Source: Caenorhabditis elegans
Taxonomy: Eukaryota > Nematoda > Chromadorea > Rhabditida > Rhabditidae
Direction: 5' to 3'
Length of the DNA: 64,000 bases
Assembly (NCBI RefSeq): GCF_000002985.6
Contig: NC_003279.8
Coordinates: 7,750,001 to 7,814,000, forward strand
Part shown: in pieces, positions 11,269 through 29,509 of the stretch
Position numbering within the stretch: the stretch's first letter is position 1
How the letters are laid out: the number at the start of each line of letters is the position of its first letter
Position numbers and translations under genes: made by a program
The notes under the pieces: model-generated
What the model saw: the letters and a program-made list of their open reading frames with translations, nothing else
Database searches by the model: none
Told to the model about the DNA's origin: nothing

Positions 11269-14200
11269 AACTGGCAGAAAATATGAAGTCCCGGCCCAAA
11301 ATATAAGATCGCTGTGAGTTCACGATGCTTCTCTCAGGAACCACGCAGCATTGAAACTGTGGATACACCTGGTTATTTTCTTTCACGAGGAACCATTTCG
11401 CAAGTTAGCTAACAAAATGCCAGTACGTCTAGTTGCCGCCAGTGAAATTCGTGTTTTGACCTGAGATAAATTAGCGGCCATAATAAATGTATTGTCCGAA
11501 TGAAATGAGAACACCTGTACACATTAATTACCTCTCTAACACTGCCTTCCCTAGCAGTCTGCTGCCCGACAAACAAAACCGTACACCGGTTTTTTATAAA
11601 ATCACACATCTTCTTCGAAACAGGAACTTCCTCACCCGGAAAAAAAGAATTCACAAATGAAAGTACAAGTGTACTGCACAGCTGGAGATAACCGGCTGAC
11701 TGCCGAAACAAATTGCGTTTCGTAATGTTTCAACAACTTTTGTTTCATTTTCTTCGATGTGGGTAAACATCTTTTGAGATAAGAAATAGTAATTCCTCGT
11801 TGAAAAGTACTTCTAGAAATGAAAATTTGAGGGGTTTCATAAATAAGATAAGCAGTTAACCAAATAAAAAATTGAGCTTAAGTGGAGCAAATGCTGGTAA
11901 ACTTCAATCCAAAATTTTTCCGTCTAGTCCATAACTACTTTTGAGATAGAATTGCCAAAAATTGTTTTTTCCAGACATTTGGAGATTTTCAGGATTTTTC
12001 GGAGTAGGAAAACATTCTGAAAGCTTTTTCATTTTGAAAAAAAATTTTAATTGTTTTGTTCGAGTTTTCAAGTACTTTCTTGGAATTGATGGTTGGAGGC
12101 TCACTAGATTGGATTGGAGACTGGAAAGAGGCTCACGACACAAGGGCTCTAGGTGAGACATTTACAGCAATGATTACAGCCGGGTGAACCGGAACAGGAG
12201 CGCCTCTTGCTCTATTTGTGCCCTCCTCGATTGCTGCGAAATTGTGCCGTGCCTTTGTCGAGTGCTCAACTTACAGTATTCAGATAAATCTTTTGATTAT
12301 AACTTTAAATAAAATTACTTTTTTCAATAGAATATTTTTTTAGAAATGGGTATAATGTTCAGATATTCTCAAAATTCTATCTCTGTAATCATCTAATAGT
12401 TTAAAAGGCACAATGAGCACTATAAATGCATAAATTTCTGAACTCTTTGTCAAGGTTTTTTATATTGCAGTTAACCAACACCTTTATCTAACAGTCATTC
12501 CAGTTGTCAATGAACAATTTATGATTTCAAGAAATTAAACATCTAAAGGTGTTTCATCAATGATAAAGATTGTCACGCTGTTAACCGGGAGTATTAAATT
12601 GCGTAAATGACGTATTATCGAATTCCTGAATCATACAAACACTGGTCTTTCGATCATGAGGTTCAGTTTAAATATTGTGTATGCACTATTGAATAGGGGG
12701 AATTTTATCAAACTCTTGGCATCTGAAACGGAATAAAAAATGGTGATAAGTTGTTGTTTGAAACATGAAATAATTGATGGACTGGAAAAATCGTCAACCT
12801 GCTCGAGGCAATCTACGTGATCACAACAATTATAAGAATGGGTTTTAATAATTTTCCCTCGGACCATTTCCCACCTTTAAAAAATTGAATATACATATAT
12901 GCAGGCCTAAAAACAAAAATTGTTCAAAAGAGAGAGAGAAAGAATACAATTTTTCAGAAAATGCACATGAATTTGGGTGCATTTTTTCTTCCTAAAAATA
13001 AACTAAGTCAGATTTGAGTTGAAGTATCCCTAAAAGCTCGAAGCTTACTGCTATACTGTCTATCAAAAAAAACACGTTGTTCTTATTAAAAATGTTCTTC
13101 TTTGTGTTCTGATCCATAATTTGTATGAGACCCGACTATAGTAGGTCGGAAGTCCGGAACCGAGATGAACAACTGAAAATAGAATAATATCTTGTACTTT
13201 ATTTCCAATTTTTCATTTCCTATGTGTCTTGTATTGTACTGAATGATGACAAAATATTCCAATATTGTTTCAATTTGGAGTGGATCTCAACATTTTTTTA
13301 CGAAATTCGAGAATATTCTATTTCAGACGTTCTTAAATCATTGAGATCATGCTGGATCAGAAGATGAAAAACCCCGGAGACAGTTCTCAAAATAACTAGA
13401 ATCATTTGGTCGGGGGCGTAATTGCAGACGGATTTTTGGTGAAATTTTGAATTTTCAGAAACTTCACGTTTGATCTTTTCCACACAAAATGCAGATGTTG
13501 TTGGTATAATCAGTGAACTGGAAACATGAAATGAACCGGAGTTCGCAAGTCACATAGAAGTTGAAGAGTATTCCAATTTTAGGTTTTTCTTTTCAAATAA
13601 ACCAAAACCTTTGACCGGTGTCTTTAGACCATGAAATTTCGCAAATTTCATAAAATCAAACAAGGAAAATGATGAGAAAAAGATATTTTTGTGAAAAGTT
13701 ACGAAATCAGGTTTACTTAATAGTAGTAGCCAGGAATGTTGGTATTGTCCCTCCAACGGAAATGGGGGTCATTTCAATTGTCATCATGAGTCATAGTTTG
13801 ACAACTTTCTTATTTTGAAATTTGTAATTATACTACATCATGTTTTCGAAAAAAAATAGGAAGTTAGAAAAAATGGGAAATTCCTAATGGAAAATTAATT
13901 AATTTACATGAAAGTTTTGGATTTTCAGAACTACACGGATCAAATAAAATACAGTGAGGTGTAGCTATGGCAGTTTTGGAAATTGCTGAAATTGACGATT
14001 ACCGAATGTTTCTGGCAATATTCAAACCTATGTATATCTAGAATTTTTGAAATTAAAAAAGTTAATCATTGGGGAATTTTCAGGCTGGCCAGAATAGTTG
14101 TAAAATTAGCTAAAAGCACAAGCACTCCATACAAACTCAATAATTGCCGAAATGCTCTAATCGACGCACTTTTGAACTATCTCATTTTGGGTTTTTGAGT

Positions 14201-16837
14201 TTCAGTTTTAACCATTTTTGAGTTTAGCATTTTGAGTTTAATTTCGGTAGAATTTAATATTAGATTTGAAAAAGGCGATTGAGCCTACATTTTGTGATAT
14301 TGTAAATATCTGAGAGTCTCAAGCGTGCTGAAATTTCAGATGTTTTTCAATCGTGCAGTAAAAATTAAAAAAAAACAATTTATTTTAGAATTTCTAACAA
14401 TTGCTCGCGCCCCAACACTGCATCAAAAATACCATATCAGGCAGACTGGGTAGCTTTCAAATCATTTTCCAGTTTCTATCAATTTCATCAACACTTCGCA
14501 CAAGTATTCTTTTTCGTCTCTGTTTTTGCTCTATCCCTGGAAGCTTTGAAAAACGCGAATAAGAAAATGTTACATTACAGACATTTTACAGTGAAATGTG
14601 GAAAACCTATTGTCCTCATGTTCAGGGATCAAACTGGGATGGAACACTCAATCTATCATTATACTTTCGGTTCCACCTGAACTCCTACTTTTTGATCTGT
14701 AACATATCAAGCGAATGTAATCTAAAAGTACGCCCATTAGAACATACCGTCACACATTTTGATTTTTTATAGTTTCAATAGCTACGTGAGTTTAGCAGCT
14801 TTATTTCTCCTAATTTTCACTATTGCGATTGGAGAAATGATTACCTCACTGCCTACTAATCAATTGACCCTATGGATTTGAAAGTGAATATCAGTATGTA
14901 AACGTTTCCGATCAAAACCAAAAAGTTGCACTTATTTTTTATTATTTTTTTAGCGCAAACAGCAAACTTTCAGTGTACCCTCAGGCTTTGAACCGAGAAT
15001 GCCCCCAGTCTTTTAAAAGTTATCAAAAAGGGGAATTGAAGCGGCGAAATTCAATTCAAAGGAGGTGATACCCAGAAAATCGATAGAAATGTGGTACTCG
15101 AAAAATTTGGGCGGTTCGGCAATTATCGAGATAAAGATTTCTGGCATACCAAGAGAACATTTCAGAGAAGCTCAAAGGGTGAACAAAAATGTTTTTTCAT
15201 CTTTAATAAGTCCCATCAATTGTCGAATGGCAACTTATATTAGAATTCTGGGGATAAACTTTCAAATATAAAAAGAACATTTAAGCATTTTCTAGACATG
15301 AACTTTAATGAAGCCGCTTTTGAGTTTTTTTGAATTCCATCCTGTAATCTTCTTTGTGTCACAGCGTATACTTCATAAACAATGAAAGATTCAGATGGAT
15401 TACGGTAGAAGCTCCATTCACAACAAAGACTTGGTAACTCCTCCCATTTTATCTATCTACCGTAACCAAACTGTCCTTGAAGCTCTTTCTAAGTGCACCT
15501 CAATTGCAAATTGCGTCATGCTTCATCTGCATTCCCTCATTCAAGTAGTACCAGTAGGTCGTTGTGTTACCTCTTCCCGCCCAACTGTCTGCACTTTTTT
15601 GCCCTTTGTCTACCTCAATGAGTCATAGGCATTTTGCACAGGAGAACTCATTGTCACTTGGCACGATGCCAGTAGTTTCGAATCATTTCGAAATTGGCGC
15701 ACAATGTCCTCATTCTCCCGCCTTACCGTCCCCTCATCATGACCATGTGTGCCCTTTAAACATTGGTGACGTCACAAGACATGTGCGTGGGGGTGCCAGG
15801 AGGGTTAAAAAGTACAATTAATAGGTGTGTCTTGGGTGGGAAGAAAGAATCAAAAGATATGTGCAAACGGGAAGACAAGTGTGGAAAAAGGGACCTGCTT
15901 TCATTGAAGAGACGGATTGTTTTACAATCACCTTTTAAATGACACTGTAGTTTAAAATGATTCATCCTGAAGCTGGGCCTGTGTGGTTTGATTTACCTGA
16001 GTAATCAGGTTCTAAAAGAAATTTAGCTGCATAGGATCACTTGAACTGGGAAAAGCCTCTCAGAAATCAGTTATGGAGCTTCCAAGATCGAAAAATCAAC
16101 CTCTGCATTCACCTGATTTGAATTTCGAGCGGAAACGAGTTTTATGGATTCTCGGCCGTGTACTCCTCTCGAGCATCATTTAATTGGATTTTGGGCGATT
16201 TTTCATATCATCCTCTCAAATTCGACTACAAATTATACACCACATTTCTTCGGTTCGCCTGAAGGAATGTAGGTAGGCATTTTTACATGCTAGTTCTATT
16301 TTTAAGAATAAGCCGTCATCTTTCACGAAGGAAGGATCGATTTTCGGACTTTTCAAAAATTTTTGATGTCTGAAAACGGTGCGTCGAGTCAGAGGATAAT
16401 CCCGAATAGTACTCTGCAACATTATGCAAAGTCTTATGATTACTCTAATAGGATTTTAGATTATAAAGGCAAACGATCAGATTAGAAAAGGGAACAATGA
16501 ACATCAAGAATTTGTGGAGTGTGGACACCAATAAATATACAAACCATTTTATTGCTACTTGAAATGGAAACTTACATACTTTAGCTAATTGAATAGCACT
16601 TTAAATAAATGAGTGCACATAAAGAAAGCTATGATGGTTACAAGTTCAATACAAAGGGACTGCGAATAAATAAATATTTAAATGAATAAGAAAAAAAAAT
16701 TGAAAAAAAGAGGTTGGAGATCCATTGATTATCACAATATTGCGGCGAGAATTCAATGGGTTATGCAATAATTAGAATTAAATAAATTAATTTGAATAAA
16801 TTTCTTAGCTTTTAGAGTTCTATGTTCAACTGAAGAG
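11269..16837. other. Intergenic between small secreted candidates and nsf-1
   Basis: No convincing gene. A GC-richer stretch at about 12100-12260 and another at 15390-15800 resemble regulatory or promoter DNA by composition. Open frames such as 11409-11711 (minus) lack an ATG start. An AATAAA on the minus strand (16548-16553) is a plausible nsf-1 poly(A) signal about 285 bases past its stop. Confidence 0.45.
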
Positions 16838-22033
<5,196 letters not shown>

Positions 22034-22045
22034 TGTAGAATATTC

Positions 22046-23417
22046 CTGAAAATTAACAATTTTGAAAGAGAATAAATACAGTCCTGATCTTCAATAAATA
22101 AAGAATTAAAAGAGAAACGATCAAACGAATAATGAGCATTGAAACACAATTATTTACCACGATTTTCCTAAAACAGCAACATGTGCTTAAACACGGGACT
22201 GGACTCATGAGAAAATGTCTGACTGAAAACTCGTCCAAGGACACGTTGCATATGAATTTCGCAACTAATAAATTGTAACTGGACAAATAATATGAACTTT
22301 AAAAAAAAAATAAAAAGAATTTATTATTTAGCAGCTGATGTGGTTTTACAAAAAATATTTTGACGAAATCAATATTTAAGCATCAGAAACTTTATATTTT
22401 TCGCATTTGTGATAAAAACAGCAGATTAGAAATATTAAATTGCAAATAAAATCTTAAAAACTCATGAAAATCCGGGAAACGTGTATTATGAGACCACTTC
22501 AATTTTTGAATTGTGTGAGTCGGGCGAAACAGAATTATGAAAAGTAGTTAAAATCCTTTAACACTATGTTTTAGAATATTTATAACAATTTAGCTGCTAT
22601 TCTTTCTCACTTAAAATGTGAGCGAAGTTTTCGTTTTCGGCATTGAACGCATTTCTTTCAAACTTTATTCACAGATTCCGTGACGTGTCAGTAGAGCAAA
22701 TGCGCTCCATGGAACTATCGACTTTTCGAATGCGACGCGTTCCGCGCTCAACGATTCGGCTCATTTTTTGCTGCGTTCTCGCTTATTATTTCGTTCCGCA
22801 ATTGTAAATGTATCACTGAAATGTACAATTCGCTTAGTTTCTGTCAATTTCAATAGAAAAATAGTGTTATTCTCACAATGCAACAGCCCTTTTTGTTTCA
22901 AAACATTGAAAGCAATGTCAGTTTATGGGAAATTCAGTTAATCAATAATTATAGCATATTGAGAGGAGCATTATATCTCAGTCATAAGCCATTTTGTTCT
23001 TGACGTTTTATAATTTTCATTCCTTTTTAGTCTAGGATTTTTAGAATTAGAGGGCCTAAAATTATTTGCTTTTCTCTTCTGAATGTGTTTTTTGTTCTCA
23101 ATGCTACACGAAGTCTTTCAACTAGCTATTTAGTTGCTTCTATTGCTTAAAAGAACAACTGAATAGTATGTTTATTTCCTACTCTCGGCATATTTCCTCT
23201 ATATTGTAATGTATTTTGTGTCTACTTAAGAACGTGGAGTTTGTCATTATTCCCAATGCGGCATACTCTGTGATCTTACTGCTTCCCTCTTATTTCTCGT
23301 GTAATTTCATTGTCCGGTTCGAAATGTTTTTTTGTGCCGGGTAATGTCACGACTTTCAATAGTGTGAATCTTTTCTCGAAAACTTCATACGATTGCTAGT
23401 CATCATTTTTTCTGCAG
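22046..23417. promoter_or_regulatory. Shared divergent promoter region of nsf-1 and adr-1
   Basis: The interval separates the proposed 5' ends of nsf-1 (minus) and adr-1 (plus). A compact CpG-containing block at about 22670-22800 differs from the AT-rich flanks; it includes TGACGTGTCA (CRE-like) and ACGCGTTCCGCGC. No TATA box stands out near either start. Both genes have a consensus 3' splice acceptor shortly before the ATG (22046-22047 on minus; 23416-23417 on plus), as expected for trans-spliced nematode mRNAs, so true transcription starts lie within this region. Regulatory function is inferred from position and composition. Confidence 0.5.
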
Positions 23418-23437
23418 GTAATTTATTTGACTACGAA

Positions 23438-26400
23438 ATGGATCAAAATCCTAACTACAACTTCGGTTATGGACAGGCCTATGGCTCTGGCACTGATCAC
23501 ACCAGCGATTCCGTACGTTAACTCTAAACTTTTGTGGGTACTCGATTAGAGTTGGAGTGAAATCCAATACAAATTAAAACTCAAGTAGGATTCACTCCAG
23601 CTTTAAAGCAATTAAAAATATTGGAAGAACCCCAAATAGTTTGGCGTTGTCGTATGCATCGACAATTAATACATTTGTTGACGTTTACAGTGTCAATAAG
23701 TTCATCTGCCTAATACAAATGAACTTTTTCTCACTTTGCAATAATTAAGTTTTGTTATAGATGCATTTCTGGATGATTATTATAAATTAAAATTTATATC
23801 ATCCAGGGTTGGATCCTCTCGGTGATATTTTCAAAAATTAGCTTAAAATTGTTTATTTCTGTATCTTAAATCGTATCAAATTAGCAAAACCTAAGGTTTG
23901 AGATCCTTCAGCTAAAAAACAATATCAAAAACTTTCTAATACAAAAAATCACTAAGCTGAATTATCTCAAAAGCTTAGAAAATTTTGCTTAATTAATTTT
24001 TCAATTTTCCAGACCAATAATTACAACTGGGCAAGTCAATGGAGCCAACCAGAGTCCGCTGCCTCGCTGGCTACCCACACGGTATGATAAAAACTAACAA
24101 TTTCGGAAGAAAATACAATTATTTTTTTTCAGTTCCCACAATATGTCAGCCAACAACAGCAGCAGCAGCAACAACAGGCTCAACAACAAGCTCAGAATAC
24201 TTATGCAGCCATGAACCCAATTTCAACATTCATGCAACAACAACAGAGAGCACAAACCTTCCCACAGAAGGTATATTTATTTTTAATTTAAAGAACAGCT
24301 CCAGTTGAAACTAATAGTTTATTTTTAATTGAAAGAACAGAAGCGTTTTCTAAAAATTATCACAATTTGGAATTTCTAATGTGAGAAACTGATACAGAAA
24401 TACGGACAACAAGGCGGTGCTCCAAAACCATCTGCAATTCGTAACAACAATTTCGGTGCGTTTGGCGGAGGGCACGCTTTGAGTCAGGAGTGGGTGCAAC
24501 CAATGTCGCAAAACCAAATGGGTGGCCCACAGGGAAATCGTTTTTTTAACAATCAAAAAGGCGGTCCATTCAACCAAAACAAACCAAATTGGAGGGTGGG
24601 AAATTATTTTTATTTTATATTGCAATAACGTTTTTATTTCAGCAAAATAAGCCCAAGGGTCCAGCTGCTCCCAAAAAGTTTGATTCGACTGGGAAAAGCC
24701 CAGCGATGTTGCTTCATGAGCTGTTCAAGGATGTTTCTGAAGAGTAAGTTATTGAATTTATTAGAAAGGCAATCAAATTATTGAACTTTTTCAGGTACAC
24801 TGAGGTTGAGGGCGTTCCGAAAAAGTATTGCTGCACATTGAAAGTAAACGGACGCACTTTTCAAATGGAATCAGTCAACAAGAAAGCAGCGAAACAAAAA
24901 TGTTCGGAACTTGTTGTTCGCGATCTTCGTCCGGATGTTCATGTAACACCATTTGAAGAAGGTGTAGCAGCAAAAGCAGCGGCTCCAGTGAAAAAGGAAA
25001 TCGATGCCGCTTCTGGAAATGGGCAGAACAACAAGAGAAATGTACGTTCGAACTACAATTGGTTTTAATAAGTTTTATATTAGTTGCTTCAGGCTGATGC
25101 TATTTCAAATCAACCGACACCGAAAAAGGTCTCCGCTGTTAAGAAAGCAAAGGTAAAATTCAAATTTTCAAAAGCTGTACTTATAAATTCTCAAGCTCCA
25201 GTTGACACCTGTTGAATCTGCGCTTTCGTTGCTAGATCTAATGCAAAAAATAATTGCTGAGTCTGCCGAGAAGTATTCACCAGTTTTCGAAGCTTCGGAG
25301 GTTCCAAAAGATCCAGAGATTCCCGAAGTCGAAGTCAAAAAAGAAGAAGTGGATACAAATGGAGAAAACGTTGCCAATGAAAAGAAGAGTGGTTGGCGCA
25401 AAAATGAGACCATGCATAATGTCACTTTGAAATTCGTGGAGCAAAATAAACAATATACAAAGATGGGACCAAGTCGTGGAGTTTTGAAAGATATGGTCAT
25501 TCGTGAAGCTCTTCGTGACTTGTTCAACGTGTCACATGCCGACATCACCACTGTTGCCCGTAGACATGCAAGTAATCGTCTTGGACACGATACGACAATC
25601 CTTCAATGTCTCAATACCATTTGCTCAATTTTAAATTGCACTCTTACTATTGAATGTGAGCCAGCAGAAGACAGACCACTTGGTATCGGAAGAGCATATT
25701 TCATGGCAAAATGCACAATTATTGATCACAATGGTATTTTTACTAGAATCTCAGATTTAGAACAGTTTTTCAATTTTTTCAGAGAATGATTTGAAATTTG
25801 AAGTCAAGTCCTCATCACTCGCTTCCAAAGCAATGGCCAAAGACTGGGTCGCGCAAGAAACACTAAAAAACTATTTTGCAATAGATCCATCTTCCTGTGT
25901 GAAAACAGATGCTGTCAGCAGTCAGGGACCGTGTGCTCTTCTCCACGCGATGCTCAACAAGCAGACGAAACAGAAGTGCAAGATTGCCTATGAATTCAAG
26001 GACAATGTACCTCCAGTTGCTGGACAGGCTACAACGACATTCTAGTAAGTGAAGTACAATTTCAGAATCCTTTTTTGAAAATATTTTATGAGGCTGTTTT
26101 AATTGAAAATTTTCAGTTGTGAATGCGTAATCGATGAAACCGATCGGTACATTGGCGTTGGTCGTTCGAAAAAACTGGCTAAAAGTGAAGCGGCAATGCA
26201 AGCTCTGAAGAAGCTTTTCAAAATTGACTATGATCCAGCCGGCAACTATCCACTTGCATTGACAAGTCGTGCTATGACCGAGTCAAAGGTTTCTCCATTA
26301 TGCAGACATATCGCAGAATTTTGTAAGAGAGAATACCACCAGATGACTGAATACTATCAAATACCTCCCAGCAATTTGTTTGCTGCGTAAGTTTTCAAAC

Positions 26401-27469
26401 ATTATTTTCAAAAGAAATTTATTCAACTTTCAGTTTCCTATTGGTCAATGCTCAAGAAGAGAAGCGTGTTCTTGCAATGGGTTCATCTATACAATATATA
26501 GTCGAACCAGATACTCTCAGTGGAGCCAATGGAACATCTCTACTTCATTTGGATGCTATTATTCTTGCCCGCAGAGCAATGTTGAAGGCATTTATCCATG
26601 AACTTAGCACCGTTGATTCAGAATGTTCAATTTTCGAGAAAAAGGAAGAGGGAAAAGCTGCCTTAAAGCCGAATCTCCGGCTTGTTCTCTATTCCAACTA
26701 CTCGCCACCATGCATTCATGCAGTCGATGATGCTGCAACTAAGAAGTTGTCATATGTAACGTGAGTTTAATAGAATTTTAGTTTCTGCAAAAACTATTTC
26801 ACCATTTTCAGGCCAACAAATCTGACATGTGTACCAGACGATGTGCTTACCTACGAACAAATTAAGGAAACGAAGTCCCTTCGAGTTCATTGCACTGCGG
26901 ATAAACTATTCAAATGGAACACTTTGGGAATTCAAGGCGCTCTCCTCTCCAATGTTCTTCATCCAATTTTCATTGATAACATCTTCTTCGGCTCAGAAGC
27001 TCCAGTCTCTGATGAATCACTCAGTTATGCTTTGCAAGGACGCCTTGGACCAAACGAAAATGAACGAGAGATCATTGTGGAGAGTATGCCTGTGCAAATG
27101 AGAATGCATATGGGCATATCTCATCTCTGGCACCGTGGAGTGGATTCTGTTGAAACTCTGGATTACAATACTGGACGCACTTCAAAGGGATCCCCATCGC
27201 GAGTTTGTAAAGCTGAAATCTTTGAGGCGTATCGTAAATTGAACGGAGTCGACCAGGCCGTTGTGAATTATGCGAAGGCGAAAGAGATGGCGTCTGAATA
27301 CCAGTATGAGAAGAAAGTGTTCTATGAAAAGGTTGGTGTTTTATTTTCTTCTTTTCTTCGTCTTCTTCTTCATAATATTAATTTTCAGCTCGAGGCTGCG
27401 GGACTCGGAAAATGGCAAACAAAACCAGCTGAGCTTGTTGACTCCTTCACTCTTGCTGCTTTCGATTAA
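23438..27469 (+). CDS. adr-1: ADR-1, ADAR-family dsRNA-binding protein with degenerate deaminase domain
   Basis: ADARs convert adenosine to inosine in dsRNA; C. elegans ADR-1 is known to lack editing activity and to regulate editing by ADR-2. Exons: 23438-23512, 24013-24081, 24133-24270, 24398-24595, 24643-24743, 24795-25041, 25093-25152, 25202-25733, 25783-26044, 26117-26386, 26434-26760, 26812-27331, 27389-27469; all in phase, about 959 residues. Order: Gln/Gly/Asn-rich N-terminus (to about 160, with a nine-Gln run); dsRBD1 (about 180-245, [14 protein letters not shown] helix); a middle part with a degenerate dsRBD-like segment ([18 protein letters not shown]); dsRBD2 (about 530-605, [18 protein letters not shown]); then the deaminase domain. 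Where active ADARs have HAE, this protein reads DAI ([13 protein letters not shown]), so the zinc histidine and catalytic glutamate are gone; the second-cysteine region ([21 protein letters not shown]) is kept. From exon 10 onward the gene lies inside a large inverted duplication. Confidence 0.96.
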
Positions 27470-27667
27470 TTACTCAATAATTCATAATTTAATTACCACC
27501 ATTTCTTCGATCTTCGTTTTCTCTCTGCACCTTCTTTTTAACTATCTTTGAAGTGTATGATCTTCAAGCCATTGCCGCTTTAATGCGGTATTCTTTTGTT
27601 GTTTAATTTTTTAAATTTTTCTGACGCCAAAATAATTTATAAAGTATTGGTTAAAGCAAGTTTACAG

Positions 27668-28012
27668 TCTCATGTGAGAATGGTGGAGTTTGCATTTATT
27701 CAAATCCAAAACCAATTTGTGAATGTTCGAAAGTCTTTCGCGGTGAAAAATGTGAAAAGAAGCAGATATCTGTGTCTCTTTCCTCACATTATAAAGGACA
27801 CTTTTTGGATTTTTCGAATGACATTTTGACAGTTGATATTCTAGAATTTAGTTGAGAATAAATTGGTAGAGGTTAGCAAATCGGAAGCTTGGAAAACAAT
27901 TAAGAACCTATTTGGAAATGTTTCTGATACTCCGTTTGCAAATCATCCAAATAATATGGAAACATTCCCAATGACTGGTTATGTTAATCTTCATAATGTT
28001 GATATCATTTAA
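27668..28012 (+). pseudogene. 3' fragment of an EGF-domain gene (left arm copy)
   Basis: About 200 bases past the adr-1 stop, after a TTTACAG acceptor, the plus strand reads a nearly complete EGF-like core: SCENGGVC then CEC and GEKCE, with the C-x4-C and C-x-C-x8-C spacing of the second half of an EGF repeat. A second open block (27845-28012, starting NLVENKLVEVSKSEAW) follows a TATTCTAG acceptor and ends at TAA with AATAAA at 28041-28046. Joining the two needs a donor near 27771 (TCT|GTGTCT), which is weak. I find no signal peptide or upstream exons before adr-1, so I read this as a truncated gene end carried with the duplication. It could instead be the end of a gene with an unusual upstream exon between 27470 and 27660. 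Confidence 0.5.
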
Positions 28013-28597
28013 ATTTGATTTCTATAAAAAATTTGAAGTAAATAAATATTTTCACAGCTTCATTGTGATTCATTGTGACAATTTTTAATGTACACAACAA
28101 CTGAACCATTTCTTTATCAAAATTTTGTACCATTTTAATAATTTTTCCAGCTCTAAGAATTGAAATTTGCCCTGAACATTAAAAATGTAAACCTGCTGTA
28201 ACATTTTAAAAGTTGTTATTTTTCTATTAAAAGTTCCTGCATTTTCTAAATTAACATCGAAGTTGTGTATTTCTCAAAAGAAGCTCATCGCGTTTTCCTG
28301 GCAACCTCTTTTGCTTTTTCAATAATACGTCTTCCCACAGGCAGATTTGCAGACAACAGTGGTCAACTACTCAAAGGAGAGCGACACCAATCTATATAGT
28401 CTCCCCAGAGAGAGAGAGAGAGGAGAGGGAGGAGAGAGAGAGATCTTCCCAGAAACCTGGTTGTGTATGTGATTCTATATCGATCGCTATGTGCACACCG
28501 AAAACGCCGCGTTTGCAGGCAGCTAGATCGACACAGATGTTTTCGGTCATTCATTTTTTTTGCTTACCCCCCTTCTTGTGAGTGCGATCCACTCAAA

Positions 28598-28603
28598 TAT
28601 AAA
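28598..28603 (+). promoter_or_regulatory. TATA-like box in left arm (mirrored at 33364-33369)
   Basis: CAAATATAAAGGG sits downstream of a GAGAGA-rich tract (28407-28441) and is followed by a moderately GC-rich block. It would direct transcription towards the spacer from the left arm, and its mirror image would do so from the right arm. Promoter activity is inferred from the motif only. Confidence 0.3.
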
Positions 28604-29348
28604 GGGTTCCTGGCGAGGGCCATCTGATTAGGGTGCTTGCACTAGGCCAATTTAGGGATTCGTGTTCTGTGGATCAGTTAAGGAAAACAACCCTAGGTCT
28701 TTTAGCTGGTTTTGCTACAGCTTTCTTTTTTTGTCCTGAGTTGATTAGTTTGAAGAAGATTTCCGATCTAAATTTTAACTTGAGCTAAGCTAATTAATTT
28801 TTTTTTCAAAAAAAAGAAGAGTTGTAACTCTTCTCATCTTTCAAAGTTTTTTAAAGTGCTCTTCTTGTGATTTTTCAAATTCCCATTCCCTTCTCCCGTT
28901 ATCCTTCTCCCTTCTCCCTTCCCTTTTACCCTCTCCCCTTCCCTTTGCAAAGTCGATGGATGGATGGATCGACGATGGATGGATCGACGATGGATGGATC
29001 GACGATGGATTTTGACAACTGTAATTGGAACAGTAATCTCGATCGAAGGATTTCTCTCTCCTTCTTTTTTCCCATTCCCAATTTCCAATTCTCACATAGA
29101 TAGAGCACTCTTAGTCTTTTAGTCTGAAACTTCTAAGGACAGAAGTTTCTTAGAAATAGTTCTTATAGTATTTAAAAAATCAGTCTTTTCTAAACAGAAG
29201 TTAGTTAATTTATCTAAACTTCTAAATTTTGTTATTTATATTAAACTTCTACACACAGAAGTTAACTTCTACAAACAGAAGTTCAAATATTACACCTTTT
29301 AGACAACTGTCTAAAACGGTAGATCGGAATTGAGGCTTAAGCTTTTCT

Positions 29349-29509
29349 TATACCGTACTCAGAGGTAGTGAATAAAGGCTAATTGACCAATAGGGAATGC
29401 TAGTACTTCTGATCCTAGATGAACAATGTAGAACCGATGTTGTGTCTTATCGGGTGGTTTTTGCTATATGGTTCACTATTGAGTGATATTGTGCAGTCCT
29501 AACGGTATA
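29349..29509. other. Possible structured element, 8-bp closing stem plus inner stem
   Basis: TATACCGT (29349-29356) pairs exactly with ACGGTATA (29502-29509), and inside it ACTCAGAGGTAGTGAA (29357-29372) pairs imperfectly with TTCACTATTGAGT (29472-29484). The mirror copy is at 32458-32618. It could be a folded RNA or a decayed short inverted-repeat element; I do not recognise an RNA family. Confidence 0.3.

Noticed and set aside
11383..11711. Two phase-compatible minus-strand exons (11532-11711, 11383-11460) giving about 85 residues
   Set aside because: The first exon has no ATG before residue 35 (the frame opens with TTG) and no convincing upstream start exon; no family resemblance.
28834..29108. 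Open frames on both strands over the GATGGATGGATC repeats, in both arms
   Set aside because: Low-complexity repeat translation (IHRRS, DGSTM); no start, splice or stop context.
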